Below, piece after piece: positions 44,401 to 51,104 of a stretch of 64,000 nt of DNA. The notes below the pieces were generated by a model. It was not told where the DNA came from and made no database searches. It saw only the letters and a list, made by a program, of their open reading frames with translations. The position numbers and the translations under genes were made by a program. The first letter of the stretch is position 1. Every line of letters begins with the position of its first letter. Source of the stretch: Micromonospora sp. ATCC 39149. GTDB taxonomy: Bacteria; Actinomycetota; Actinomycetes; Mycobacteriales; Micromonosporaceae. The stretch covers positions 4,464,785-4,528,784 of the forward strand of contig NZ_GG657738.1 in assembly GCF_000158815.1 (NCBI RefSeq), given 5' to 3'.

Positions 44401-46493
44401 GCGGGGATCATCCGGAGCCGGGGCACCACCGCGACCAGCGCACCGGCCACGAAGAGGACGAGCAGCACGGCGGCGGTCAGCGCGGGCCGCGCCAGCCCGG
44501 CGCCCGCGCCGAGCAGACCGACCACGGCGGCGGCGACCGCGTGCACCGTGGCGGCCCGGGTCGTCGTGGCGGTGAGGCCGACCACGCCGATGCCGATCGC
44601 CGCGAGCACCATCGGCCACGGCGCCGCCGTCCAGCCCAGGCCGAACGACGCGGGGACGGCGAGCGCGGTCAGCGCCGCCCCGACCACCGCGAACTCGCGG
44701 CGGATCTGCGGGGGCAGCGCCAGCACCGCGGCGACGGTGAGCAGGAAGGCGCTGGCGGCGAGCTGCCAGGCCGCCGGCCCGACGGAGGCGGCCAGCTCGG
44801 CGGCGTACCGGTCGAGGTCCGCCGCCCAGGTCGGGGTGGCCGCCCGGGCCGGGGCCAGCCCGGCGCGCAGTGCGCCGCCGGCGACCACCAGGCCGCTGAC
44901 GGTGAGCGCCGCCGCCGAGGCGAGCTGCGGCCCGCGCCGCGCGGCCTCCGGTACGGCCCGCACCGCCAGCCCGGTGAGCGTGATGACGGCGGCGATGAGC
45001 AGCAGGGCCCGGCCGGGGAAGGCCACCGAGGCGACCCGGCCCAGCGCGCCGATCACCGCGAGGGTGAGGACGGCGGCGGCCACGTCCGGCAGCGGCGGCC
45101 GGCGCAGCACCAGCGCGCCGCCCAGCCCCACCAGCGCGGCCAGCAGCAGCACCACGCCCGCCCCGGCCGCCGTCGGCACCGTGCCGGCGCGCAGCAGCGC
45201 GGTCACCGCGTACGCCAGCGCCAGCGCCACCGCCGCGCCGTGCATCAGCCAGGTCAGCTCGCGCAACGCCGGCACCGGGCGGGTCGTCGTGGCGGCCGGC
45301 GTGCCGCCGGTCGCGTCCAGCACCTCGCCGGACTCCTCCGGGTCGCCCTCCGGCCGTCCCTCCCCACCGCCTCGCCGGCTCCCGGCGAGCCGGCCGCCCT
45401 GGGCGGATCGCCCGCCCCCGGGCAGGTCGCCCTCGGCGGGCAGGTCGCCCTCGGCGGGCAGACCGTCATCGGTAGGCCGGCCGTCCTCGGTGGGCCGGCG
45501 GGGCGGCGGGGCGGACGGGGGGAACGTTCCGCCCGGTAGGTCCTGTCGGGCCGGCCGTTCCACCGTGACCGGTGAGCGGGCCAGCCAGAGGTCGATCACC
45601 GCGACCACGGTCAGCACCACCGCCCAGCCTGCCGGCCCGGACACCCGGTCGTACGCCAGCAGCGGCAACACCGGCTGCGCGGCCAGCACGGTGGCGAAGC
45701 GGGGCGCGCGCAGCCCCGTGAGGAGGGCGTAGCCGAACCCGACGGCGGCGGTGACCGCGAAGATCACCCCGGCGAAGAGCGCCCCGGACGCGCCCCCGCC
45801 GCCGATCAGGTTCACCGTCCACAGCGCGTATCCGGCGAGGGGCACCAGCAGCAGGCCGACGGCGGAGATCGTCTCGGCCGTCGAGGTGAGCCCGCGCCGG
45901 GCGAGCACCGGCGGGGCGAGCAGCAGCAACACCGTGGCGACGAGCAGGATGCCCAGCCGGGACAGGGCGTCCATCGAGCTGGTGGCCACCGCGGCGAAGA
46001 CCACCGCGGCCACGGCGAGCAGCAGCGCGCCGAGCCCGAGGGGGATGTTCTGCACCTCCCGGGACGAGGCCTCCGGCGGGTGCTCGGGGTTGTCGGCGTC
46101 CAGCCAGCGGGCCGCCGACGGAGGTGGCGGCCTATCCTCCGGCCCGGGAGGCGCGGCACCCTGCCGGGGCACCCGGGGCGGCGCCCCGGTGGTCGCTTCT
46201 CTGCGGTCGGCGGCCGGGCCGGCGGCGCAACACCCGCCGGGGGCGGGTGGCCTGCTTGAGCCGTTCCTCGCCGGCGTGCGCCAGGATGTCCCGCGGGAAG
46301 ACGCGGCCTGCATCTTGGCGGCGATCTGCCGCTGCTCAGCGGCGATGGCCGCCTCGCGGGCCTTCATCTCCGCGATCGAGCGCTCGACCTCCGCCAGGTG
46401 CCCCGCCCACTGGGGCTGGTGCGCGCCGCAGTGCGGGCACTGGGCGGCCGGCTTGATCTCCCGGCTGCACGAGGAGCACTGAAAGGTCTGCAC
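41460..46493 (-). CDS. Giant polytopic membrane protein with N-terminal zinc ribbon (SCO7613-like)
   Basis: A 1677-residue protein. GTG 46493 follows GGAGGGG. Cys6, Cys9, Cys19 and Cys22 (FQCSSCSREIKPAAQCPHCG) form a zinc ribbon, followed by a short coiled coil (about residues 30-60) and a Pro-rich linker. From about residue 145 to the end there are dozens of hydrophobic helices with little polar sequence. It resembles the large actinobacterial 'SCO7613 C-terminal domain' membrane proteins, whose role is unknown. In the linker (46298-46220) another frame reads RDILAHAGEERLKQATRPRR, which looks more natural than the Arg/Pro/Ser text of the annotated frame, so a pair of compensating frameshifts is possible. 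It is convergent with purE. Confidence 0.78.
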   Translation of the reverse strand: MQTFQCSSCSREIKPAAQCPHCGAHQPQWAGHLAEVERSIAEMKAREAAIAAEQRQIAAKMQAASSRGTSWRTPARNGSSRPPAPGGCCAAGPAADRREATTGAPPRVPRQGAAPPGPEDRPPPPSAARWLDADNPEHPPEASSREVQNIPLGLGALLLAVAAVVFAAVATSSMDALSRLGILLVATVLLLLAPPVLARRGLTSTAETISAVGLLLVPLAGYALWTVNLIGGGGASGALFAGVIFAVTAAVGFGYALLTGLRAPRFATVLAAQPVLPLLAYDRVSGPAGWAVVLTVVAVIDLWLARSPVTVERPARQDLPGGTFPPSAPPPRRPTEDGRPTDDGLPAEGDLPAEGDLPGGGRSAQGGRLAGSRRGGGEGRPEGDPEESGEVLDATGGTPAATTTRPVPALRELTWLMHGAAVALALAYAVTALLRAGTVPTAAGAGVVLLLAALVGLGGALVLRRPPLPDVAAAVLTLAVIGALGRVASVAFPGRALLLIAAVITLTGLAVRAVPEAARRGPQLASAAALTVSGLVVAGGALRAGLAPARAATPTWAADLDRYAAELAASVGPAAWQLAASAFLLTVAAVLALPPQIRREFAVVGAALTALAVPASFGLGWTAAPWPMVLAAIGIGVVGLTATTTRAATVHAVAAAVVGLLGAGAGLARPALTAAVLLVLFVAGALVAVVPRLRMIPAAADVVTTWAAGGAAFALPGTVAAFVAATVPTDPTPTPASLREATVPVLAASFLAVCVTLGHAALVQVSERRIPMPLAVGTGLGALAVTAAAFGAPGATAADAWVGALLLVAGVLVFLAPSIDAGRRADLALDGSDLAAAAVTTALIATLVRVAAVLTPGGQLVVAAALVAVIAAAARAMPEQWRRGPILGLAIGGTLIGLIAGWSALRGGWGVLATPGPIWAGDLSGWPAAPTGGATWQAPVALVLLGVAAGVLLPTPWKYDVSGAAAVLATIGIPAALDLPWWSPVLVGLAVATVFGAAAAASLDPRAGVSRVTVAGAVALHAAGAGLVRPWTTALALGGIALIGVVVAVLSRVFAAPLVDDVETDGMPPHLVQVGGVATGAALLALPGAVAALAAEFGRSPEVVLMAALAASSLGLAAVATVRRQVPQFLPYASAAIVGGATISAVAAIVAGLPSGVYAAAGALLGVLAELVRAATVPPAGSAQPVRRWTVLLDGALRRAPDDDGTAVRWRVSPAAGALAAAALPVALAVASLAPALEVALVEPYRALGRVWQGPPPELLTPPAGAVDPTHVLTALLLTLTAALAAVGFSGGQRSRAVPVVLPGAAVTLLIAPTALGHGWPVSVLAALSVFTISMLGLALSPPPPAAERARSLRTARVLVFVIGLAGGGAGLLGSLATRGLTLFTLGGAVGVGIVAALYGTTQRARILGWLFASLMAQLFVLVVGLVAGLAAVWSAFGVLAVGAALQVFAATLPRLRRPEAQREAATVEWSGYAAALIALALAFDSPRHIAALLAAWGAVLGVAAARPNRRPVERRILFWAVVFCEIVAWWILMRVADVALPEAYTLPFAVLALLVGVLELRHRPDMSSWVAYGPALVAAFVPTLAIVLATDSSMLRQVLLLLGAVAVLIFGTTSQQQAPVIVGAAVTAIAAVHALFSLGPWLVLIPVGLVLLVLGASNERRRRAQDRLQTALRGMR

Positions 46494-46606
46494 GACACCC
46501 CTCCACCCGGCTGGCCCGCACTGTGGACTACCACTGTCGCAGCATGCCCTGAGCCGGCGCGGATTTCGACACCTGTCGGCGGTTCGGCGGTGACGAAAAG
46601 CGCACA

Positions 46607-46635
46607 GCCGGCCACGGACGAGGTCCGCGGCCGGC
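46607..46635 (-). terminator. Hairpin downstream of ugd
   Basis: GCCGGCC (46607-46613) and GGCCGGC (46629-46635), plus CGGAC/GTCCG, form a 12-bp stem with one mismatch and a GAG loop. It lies 23 bases downstream of the ugd stop on the minus strand and upstream of the giant membrane protein gene. Confidence 0.6.
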
Positions 46636-46657
46636 CGTCACCGGTGTCGGGTCGGGG

Positions 46658-48085
46658 TCAGGGGCGGCCCATGCCCCGGTACTCCCAGCCCGCCTGGCTC
46701 CACAGTGTCGCGTCGAGGCAGTTGCGGCCGTCGACCACGCGGCGGCCGGCGACCAGCTCGCCGAGGGCCACCGGGTCGGCGTTGCGGAAGTCGGCCCACT
46801 CGGTGAGGACGCAGACCAGGTCCGCCCCGGTCACCGCGTCGGCCATGGTGGACTCGTACGTCAGCTCGGGGGCCACCCGGCGGGCGTTGTCGGTGCCCTG
46901 CGGGTCGTACACGTGCACGTCTGCCCCGGCCTTGCCCAGCAGCCCGGCGACCGCGAGCGCCGGGGCGTCGCGTACGTCGTCGGTGTTGGGTTTGAACGTG
47001 GCCCCGAGCACGGCGATCCGGGTGCCGGACAGGTCCGGCCCGGCGGGCCCGGAACGGCGGCCGAGCAGCTCGGCGGCGAGCGCGATCACCCGGGTCCGGC
47101 GGCGCAGGTTGATCAGGTCGACCTCGTGCAGGAAGCGCAGCGCCTCGCCGGCACCGAGTTCCTGGGCGCGGGCCTGGAAGGCGCGGATGTCCTTGGGCAG
47201 GCAGGCGCCGCCGAAACCGAGACCGGCCTGGAGGAACCGGTTGCCGATCCGGGGGTCGTACCCGATCGCCTTGGCCAGCTGGGTGACGTCGCCGCCGGCG
47301 ACCTCGCACACCTCGGCCATCGCGTTGATGAACGAGATCTTGGTGGCAAGGAAGGCGTTCGCGGCGACCTTGACCAGCTCGGCGGTGGCGAAGTCGGTGA
47401 CCACCAGCGGGACCTCGCGGTCCTCGGTGGCAGCCAGGTCGAAGACCCCCTTGTGGGCGGCGTAGAGCATGCCGTTGGCCCAGTCGCTCTTCACGCCGAC
47501 CACGATCCGGTTGGGACGCAGCACGTCGTCGACGGCGAAGCCCTCCTGGAGGAACTCCGGGCTCCACGCCACCTCGACACCCAGGTCGTTCGGGGTGTGC
47601 TTGCCGACGAGCTGCTCCACCCACTCGGCGGTGCCCACCGGGACGGTGGACTTGCCGACGATCAGCGCCTTGCGGGTCAGGTGCTGGGCGAGGCTGGTGA
47701 CGGAGGCCTCGACGTACGACAGGTCGGCGCCCATCCCGTCGGCCCGCTGCGGGGTCCCCACGCAGATGAAGTGCACGTCGCCGAAGTCGGCGGTCTCGGC
47801 GATGTCGGTGCTGAACCGCAGCCGGCCGGCGGCCAGGTTGCGCCGCAGCAGCTCGTCGAGGCCGGGCTCGTGGATCGGCACCTCGCCCGCGTTCAGCTTG
47901 GCGATCTTGTCGGCGTCGACGTCGAAGCCGAGCACGTCGTAACCCAGCTCGGCGTAGCAGATGGCGTACGTCGCACCGAGGTAGCCGGTGCCGAGGAAGG
48001 TGACCCGGGGCCGGGCCGCGCCGGAGGGTGGCGTCACCGCGGCGATGGCCGGCATCGGTTGGGTGTTCGGGTACGGAATCGTCAC
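46658..48085 (-). CDS. ugd: UDP-glucose 6-dehydrogenase
   Basis: A 475-residue enzyme oxidising UDP-glucose to UDP-glucuronate, a precursor of cell-surface and natural-product sugars. The NAD-binding motif is FLGTGYLGATYA (about residues 30-41), the catalytic Cys295 is in GFGGACLPKD, and TFKPNTDDVRDAPAL marks the C-terminal UDP-binding domain. GTG 48085 is used, with GGAG nine bases upstream; the frame upstream to 48154 lacks a site. A 25-residue N-terminal extension precedes the Rossmann fold. It is divergent from an acyl-CoA dehydrogenase across 268 bases. UDP-mannose or UDP-GlcNAc dehydrogenase activity cannot be excluded. Confidence 0.9.
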   Translation of the reverse strand: MTIPYPNTQPMPAIAAVTPPSGAARPRVTFLGTGYLGATYAICYAELGYDVLGFDVDADKIAKLNAGEVPIHEPGLDELLRRNLAAGRLRFSTDIAETADFGDVHFICVGTPQRADGMGADLSYVEASVTSLAQHLTRKALIVGKSTVPVGTAEWVEQLVGKHTPNDLGVEVAWSPEFLQEGFAVDDVLRPNRIVVGVKSDWANGMLYAAHKGVFDLAATEDREVPLVVTDFATAELVKVAANAFLATKISFINAMAEVCEVAGGDVTQLAKAIGYDPRIGNRFLQAGLGFGGACLPKDIRAFQARAQELGAGEALRFLHEVDLINLRRRTRVIALAAELLGRRSGPAGPDLSGTRIAVLGATFKPNTDDVRDAPALAVAGLLGKAGADVHVYDPQGTDNARRVAPELTYESTMADAVTGADLVCVLTEWADFRNADPVALGELVAGRRVVDGRNCLDATLWSQAGWEYRGMGRP

Positions 48086-48353
48086 GCCTGTCTTCTCCGC
48101 TCGCGCTGGCGGCGCTTCCTCGCGTCGCATTCGGCTGCGGCGCCTGGCCGGCACCGAAGGGGAATTGTGTCGTTTTCTGCTCGCCGTGCCGCGTCGACCT
48201 CTGCCCGCCGTGCCGCAGCGACGCCTCGGTCAGGCCCGAGCCTACGCGGCGGTAAGGATCAACCGAGCGCTGGCCGCTATCCTCAGTCTGCGCCGTCGGC
48301 GGTTCCGCGACGCTACAGACTGCGCATGATAGCCGTGAAGGGGAGGGGCCGAC

Positions 48354-49517
48354 ATGGCCGCAGAGCAGTCGTTCGACGTCTACCGGTTGCCCGAGGAGCA
48401 CGAGGCGGTCCGGGAGGCGGTGCGTGAGGTCTGTGCGGCGAAGGTGGCACCGCACGCCGCCGAGGCGGACGAGACCGGCGAGTTCCCCAAGGCGTCCTAC
48501 GACGCGCTGCGCTCCGCCGACTTCCACGCCCCGCACATTCCCGTCGAGTACGGCGGCGCCGGGGCGGACGCCCTGGCCACCGCCATCGTGATCGAGGAGG
48601 TCGCCCGGGCCTGCGCCTCGTCCTCGCTGATCCCCGCGGTGAACAAGCTGGGCACCATGCCGCTGATCCTGGCCGGCGGCGAGGAGCTCAAGCGCACCTA
48701 CCTGACCCCGGTCGCCGCCGGGGAGGCGATGTTCTCGTACTGCCTCTCCGAGCCGGAGGCCGGCAGCGACGCCGCGTCGATGACCACCAGGGCGGTCCGC
48801 GACGGCGACCACTGGGTGCTCAACGGCGTGAAGCGCTGGATCACCAACGCCGGGGTCTCGGAGTTCTACACCGTCTTCGCCGTGACGGATCCCACAGCCC
48901 GGTCCAAGGGCATCTCGGCGTTCGTGGTCGAGAAGTCCGACCCGGGCGTCAGCTTCGGCGCCCCCGAGAAGAAGCTCGGCATCAAGGGCTCGCCGACCCG
49001 CGAGGTCTACCTCGACAGCGTCCGGATCCCCGCCGACCGAATGATCGGCGCGGAGGGGACCGGCTTCGCCACCGCCATGAAGACCCTCGACCACACCCGG
49101 GTCACCATCGCCGCGCAGGCCGTCGGCATCGCGCAGGGCGCGCTCGACTACGCCAAGGGGTACGTCCAAGAGCGCAGGCAGTTCGGGAAGGCGGTCGCCG
49201 AGTTCCAGGGCATCCAGTTCATGCTCGCCGACATGGGCATGAAGCTGGAGGCGGCCCGCCAGTTGACGTACGCCGCCGCCGGCAAGTCCGAGCGGGGCGA
49301 CGCCGACCTGACGTACTTCGGCGCGGCGGCCAAGTGCTTCGCCTCGGACGCCGCCATGGAGATCACCACCGACGCCGTGCAACTGCTCGGCGGGTACGGC
49401 TACACCCGCGACTACCCGGTCGAGCGGATGATGCGGGACGCCAAGATCACCCAGATCTACGAGGGCACCAACCAGGTCCAGCGCATCGTGATGGCCCGCC
49501 AGCTACTGCGCGGCTGA
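48354..49517 (+). CDS. Acyl-CoA dehydrogenase
   Basis: A 387-residue FAD enzyme of fatty or branched acyl-CoA oxidation. Signatures are [19 protein letters not shown] (about residues 126-144) and [35 protein letters not shown] (read in parts), with the catalytic base Glu370 in IYEGTNQ. Start ATG 48354 has GGGGAGGGG seven bases upstream. In M. tuberculosis fadE25 is next to purE/purK (Rv3274c-Rv3276c, from memory); here they are about 7 kb apart, with the giant membrane protein and ugd between. Fatty-acid chain preference is not predictable. Confidence 0.94.
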   Translation: MAAEQSFDVYRLPEEHEAVREAVREVCAAKVAPHAAEADETGEFPKASYDALRSADFHAPHIPVEYGGAGADALATAIVIEEVARACASSSLIPAVNKLGTMPLILAGGEELKRTYLTPVAAGEAMFSYCLSEPEAGSDAASMTTRAVRDGDHWVLNGVKRWITNAGVSEFYTVFAVTDPTARSKGISAFVVEKSDPGVSFGAPEKKLGIKGSPTREVYLDSVRIPADRMIGAEGTGFATAMKTLDHTRVTIAAQAVGIAQGALDYAKGYVQERRQFGKAVAEFQGIQFMLADMGMKLEAARQLTYAAAGKSERGDADLTYFGAAAKCFASDAAMEITTDAVQLLGGYGYTRDYPVERMMRDAKITQIYEGTNQVQRIVMARQLLRG

Positions 49518-49548
49518 CCCCGCCCACGGCTTGGTGGCCGCCCCGAGA

Positions 49549-49614
49549 CGTCGGTCACGCAGGTGCGGTGCGTGACGCGGCAGGGGCCCCACCCCCGCGC
49601 CCGCGTGACCGACG
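49549..49614. terminator. Long inverted repeat between convergent genes
   Basis: CGTCGGTCACGC (49549-49560) and GCGTGACCGACG (49603-49614) are perfectly complementary over 12 bp with a 42-base spacer that can itself fold (CAGGGGCCCC and GCGTGACGC). It lies between the convergent acyl-CoA dehydrogenase and a membrane protein gene, so termination is the simplest reading; the long spacer is unusual. Confidence 0.5.
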
Positions 49615-49623
49615 GCGGGCTCG

Positions 49624-50274
49624 TCAGCGCAGCTCGGTGGTGGTGTCCTCGGGCCGGCGCGGCGGGGCCGACCAGGGGGACTCCCCGGCCGTGCGGCGGG
49701 GCAGCGGCTCGGGCGGCGTCTGGTCCGGGTAGCCCAGGCTGAGCGGGGCGGTGTCCCGCTCAGCGGCGCTCCCCGGCGCAGGCCAGTCGGTCAGCGTGAA
49801 GGCGTTGCCGTCCTCCGGCCGCTGCGCCGGCGCGGGCTCGGCCGCCGGCCGGGGCCAACGCCGCCACCGCTGCCCGCTGAACGTGGCCATCAGCAGCAGG
49901 ACGCCGATCAGGAAGAGCGTCCCGTTGCGCACGGGCAGGAACAGCGGCAGCGGGTCGCCCAGCACCGTCCAGTCCTCCGGGACGCGGTCACGCACCTCGA
50001 ACGGCGCGACGAACACCCCGACGTACGGGGTGATCAGCAGCAGCCCGGCCACCAGCGGGCCGAGCGGCGAGAAACGCAGGGTGCCGAGCAGGCCGAGCAG
50101 GACGCCGGCGACGGCCAGGTAGACGCCCGGCTCGATCAGGTTGGCCGTGTTGAACGTGCCGATCTCCACCCACCGGGTGATCGTGCGGGCCGACCCGTCC
50201 TGCCCGAGCGTGAGCAGCAGCCAGGTGACCGGCGCCACCACCAGCCCGGCGAGGAAGCTCCAGAGATGTCGCAT
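49624..50274 (-). CDS. Four-helix membrane protein of unknown function
   Basis: A 216-residue protein with four hydrophobic segments in residues 1-135 (starting MRHLWSFLAGLVVAPVTWLLL) and a Pro/Glu/Arg-rich cytoplasmic tail of about 80 residues that is probably disordered. I do not recognise the family. The start is ATG 50274: on the minus strand TACGGT is six bases upstream and no ribosome-binding site is present, so translation is probably leaderless. The promoter -10 overlaps that of the divergent thioesterase gene. Confidence 0.78.
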   Translation of the reverse strand: MRHLWSFLAGLVVAPVTWLLLTLGQDGSARTITRWVEIGTFNTANLIEPGVYLAVAGVLLGLLGTLRFSPLGPLVAGLLLITPYVGVFVAPFEVRDRVPEDWTVLGDPLPLFLPVRNGTLFLIGVLLLMATFSGQRWRRWPRPAAEPAPAQRPEDGNAFTLTDWPAPGSAAERDTAPLSLGYPDQTPPEPLPRRTAGESPWSAPPRRPEDTTTELR

Positions 50275-50280
50275 TGGCGC

Positions 50281-50290
50281 ACCGTACCGT
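50281..50290. promoter_or_regulatory. Overlapping divergent -10 elements, both leaderless
   Basis: ACCGTACCGT (50281-50290) contains TACCGT on the plus strand (50285-50290, seven bases before ATG 50298) and TACGGT on the minus strand (50286-50281, six bases before ATG 50274). The two -10 hexamers share two base pairs, and only 23 bases separate the two start codons. Confidence 0.55.
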
Positions 50291-50297
50291 TTCCGGC

Positions 50298-50816
50298 ATG
50301 ACAGATCATCCCTCCGCCTTGCCGCAGGGCAAGCCCACGTCGTACTCCCGCGTCACCCTCAGCCGGATCATGACCGCGGTCGACGTCAATCTGTACGGGA
50401 CCGTGCATGGAGGGGTGTTGATGAAGTTCGTCGACGACGTGGCGGGCGCGGCGGCGGCCCGGCACAGCGGCGGCACGGCGGTGACCGCCGCGATCGACGA
50501 GATCGTGTTCTCCGAGGCCGTTCGGGTGGGTGACCTGGTGCACGCGCACGCCCAGGTGAACTGGACCGGGCAGACCTCGATGGAGGTGGGCGTGCGGGTG
50601 GTCGCCGAGCGCTGGGACTCGGCCGAGGACGAGCCGGTCCCGGTCGCCACGGCGTACCTGGTCTTCGTGGGGGTGGACGTGGGCGGCGCGCCCCGCCCGG
50701 TCCGACCGGTGCTGCCGGAGACCCCGCAGGACGAACGGCGCTACCGGGAGGCGGAGATCCGCCGCGCCCACCGCCTGGCCCGCCGTCGCGCCATCCAGGC
50801 CCACCGCGAGGGCTGA
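50298..50816 (+). CDS. Acyl-CoA thioesterase (hotdog fold)
   Basis: A 172-residue protein of the YciA/BFIT-like acyl-CoA hydrolase family. Signatures are SRIMTAVDVNLYGTVHGGVLMKFVDDVAGAAA (residues about 22-53, read in parts), where the Asp-Val-Asn and the His-Gly-Gly segments are typical, and VHAHAQVNWTGQTSMEVGVRV. It would cleave acyl-CoA thioesters, releasing CoA. The C-terminal 25 residues are Arg-rich (RRAHRLARRRAIQAHREG). ATG 50298 is preceded by TACCGT seven bases upstream, a leaderless arrangement. Confidence 0.9.
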   Translation: MTDHPSALPQGKPTSYSRVTLSRIMTAVDVNLYGTVHGGVLMKFVDDVAGAAAARHSGGTAVTAAIDEIVFSEAVRVGDLVHAHAQVNWTGQTSMEVGVRVVAERWDSAEDEPVPVATAYLVFVGVDVGGAPRPVRPVLPETPQDERRYREAEIRRAHRLARRRAIQAHREG

Positions 50817-50880
50817 CTGTGCGCCGCCGGGCTGACCCCGCTCGCTGGACGGGCGCTGCCCCGCGCCGCCGATGGGGTGA

Positions 50881-50950
50881 GAAGGGTGCCCTTCTCTACC
50901 GAAGGCGTTAACAAGGGGCCCCTCCTTGCCCGCTCCTTGCCCGCTCCTTG
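50881..50950. repeat. GGGGCCCC-cored dispersed repeat, copy 5, with short tandem tail
   Basis: GAAGGGTGCCCTTCTCTACC, then GAAGGCGTTAACAAGG, then GGCCCCTCCTTGC. It matches copy 6 in the same orientation. The end is extended by an 11-base unit CGCTCCTTGCC in tandem (50931-50950), absent from the other copies. It lies between the thioesterase gene and the acetoacetyl-CoA synthetase gene. Confidence 0.75.
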
Positions 50951-51104
50951 CACCTCGCCCACACGACGTGGGCGCGCGGGGTGTGGGACGGGCACGCCCC
51001 GGCGGCGGGACCCGGGGCGGACAATGGCGCTGCGACATGGGGCAAGATGGCCGTCACGGCCCATGTCGGAGGGCGGTGCGGGGGGCCTGGAGGAGGGTGG
51101 AGCT

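Noticed and set aside
42289..45732. 1147-residue plus-strand ORF opposite the giant membrane protein
   Set aside because: It is Ala/Ser/Thr/Pro-only low-complexity text, the reverse frame of Ala/Val/Leu-rich helices; the minus-strand frame has a ribosome-binding site and zinc ribbon.
48086..48353. Possible small gene in the ugd/acyl-CoA dehydrogenase divergent region
   Set aside because: No ORF with a start, ribosome-binding site and GC3 bias; treated as a promoter region only.
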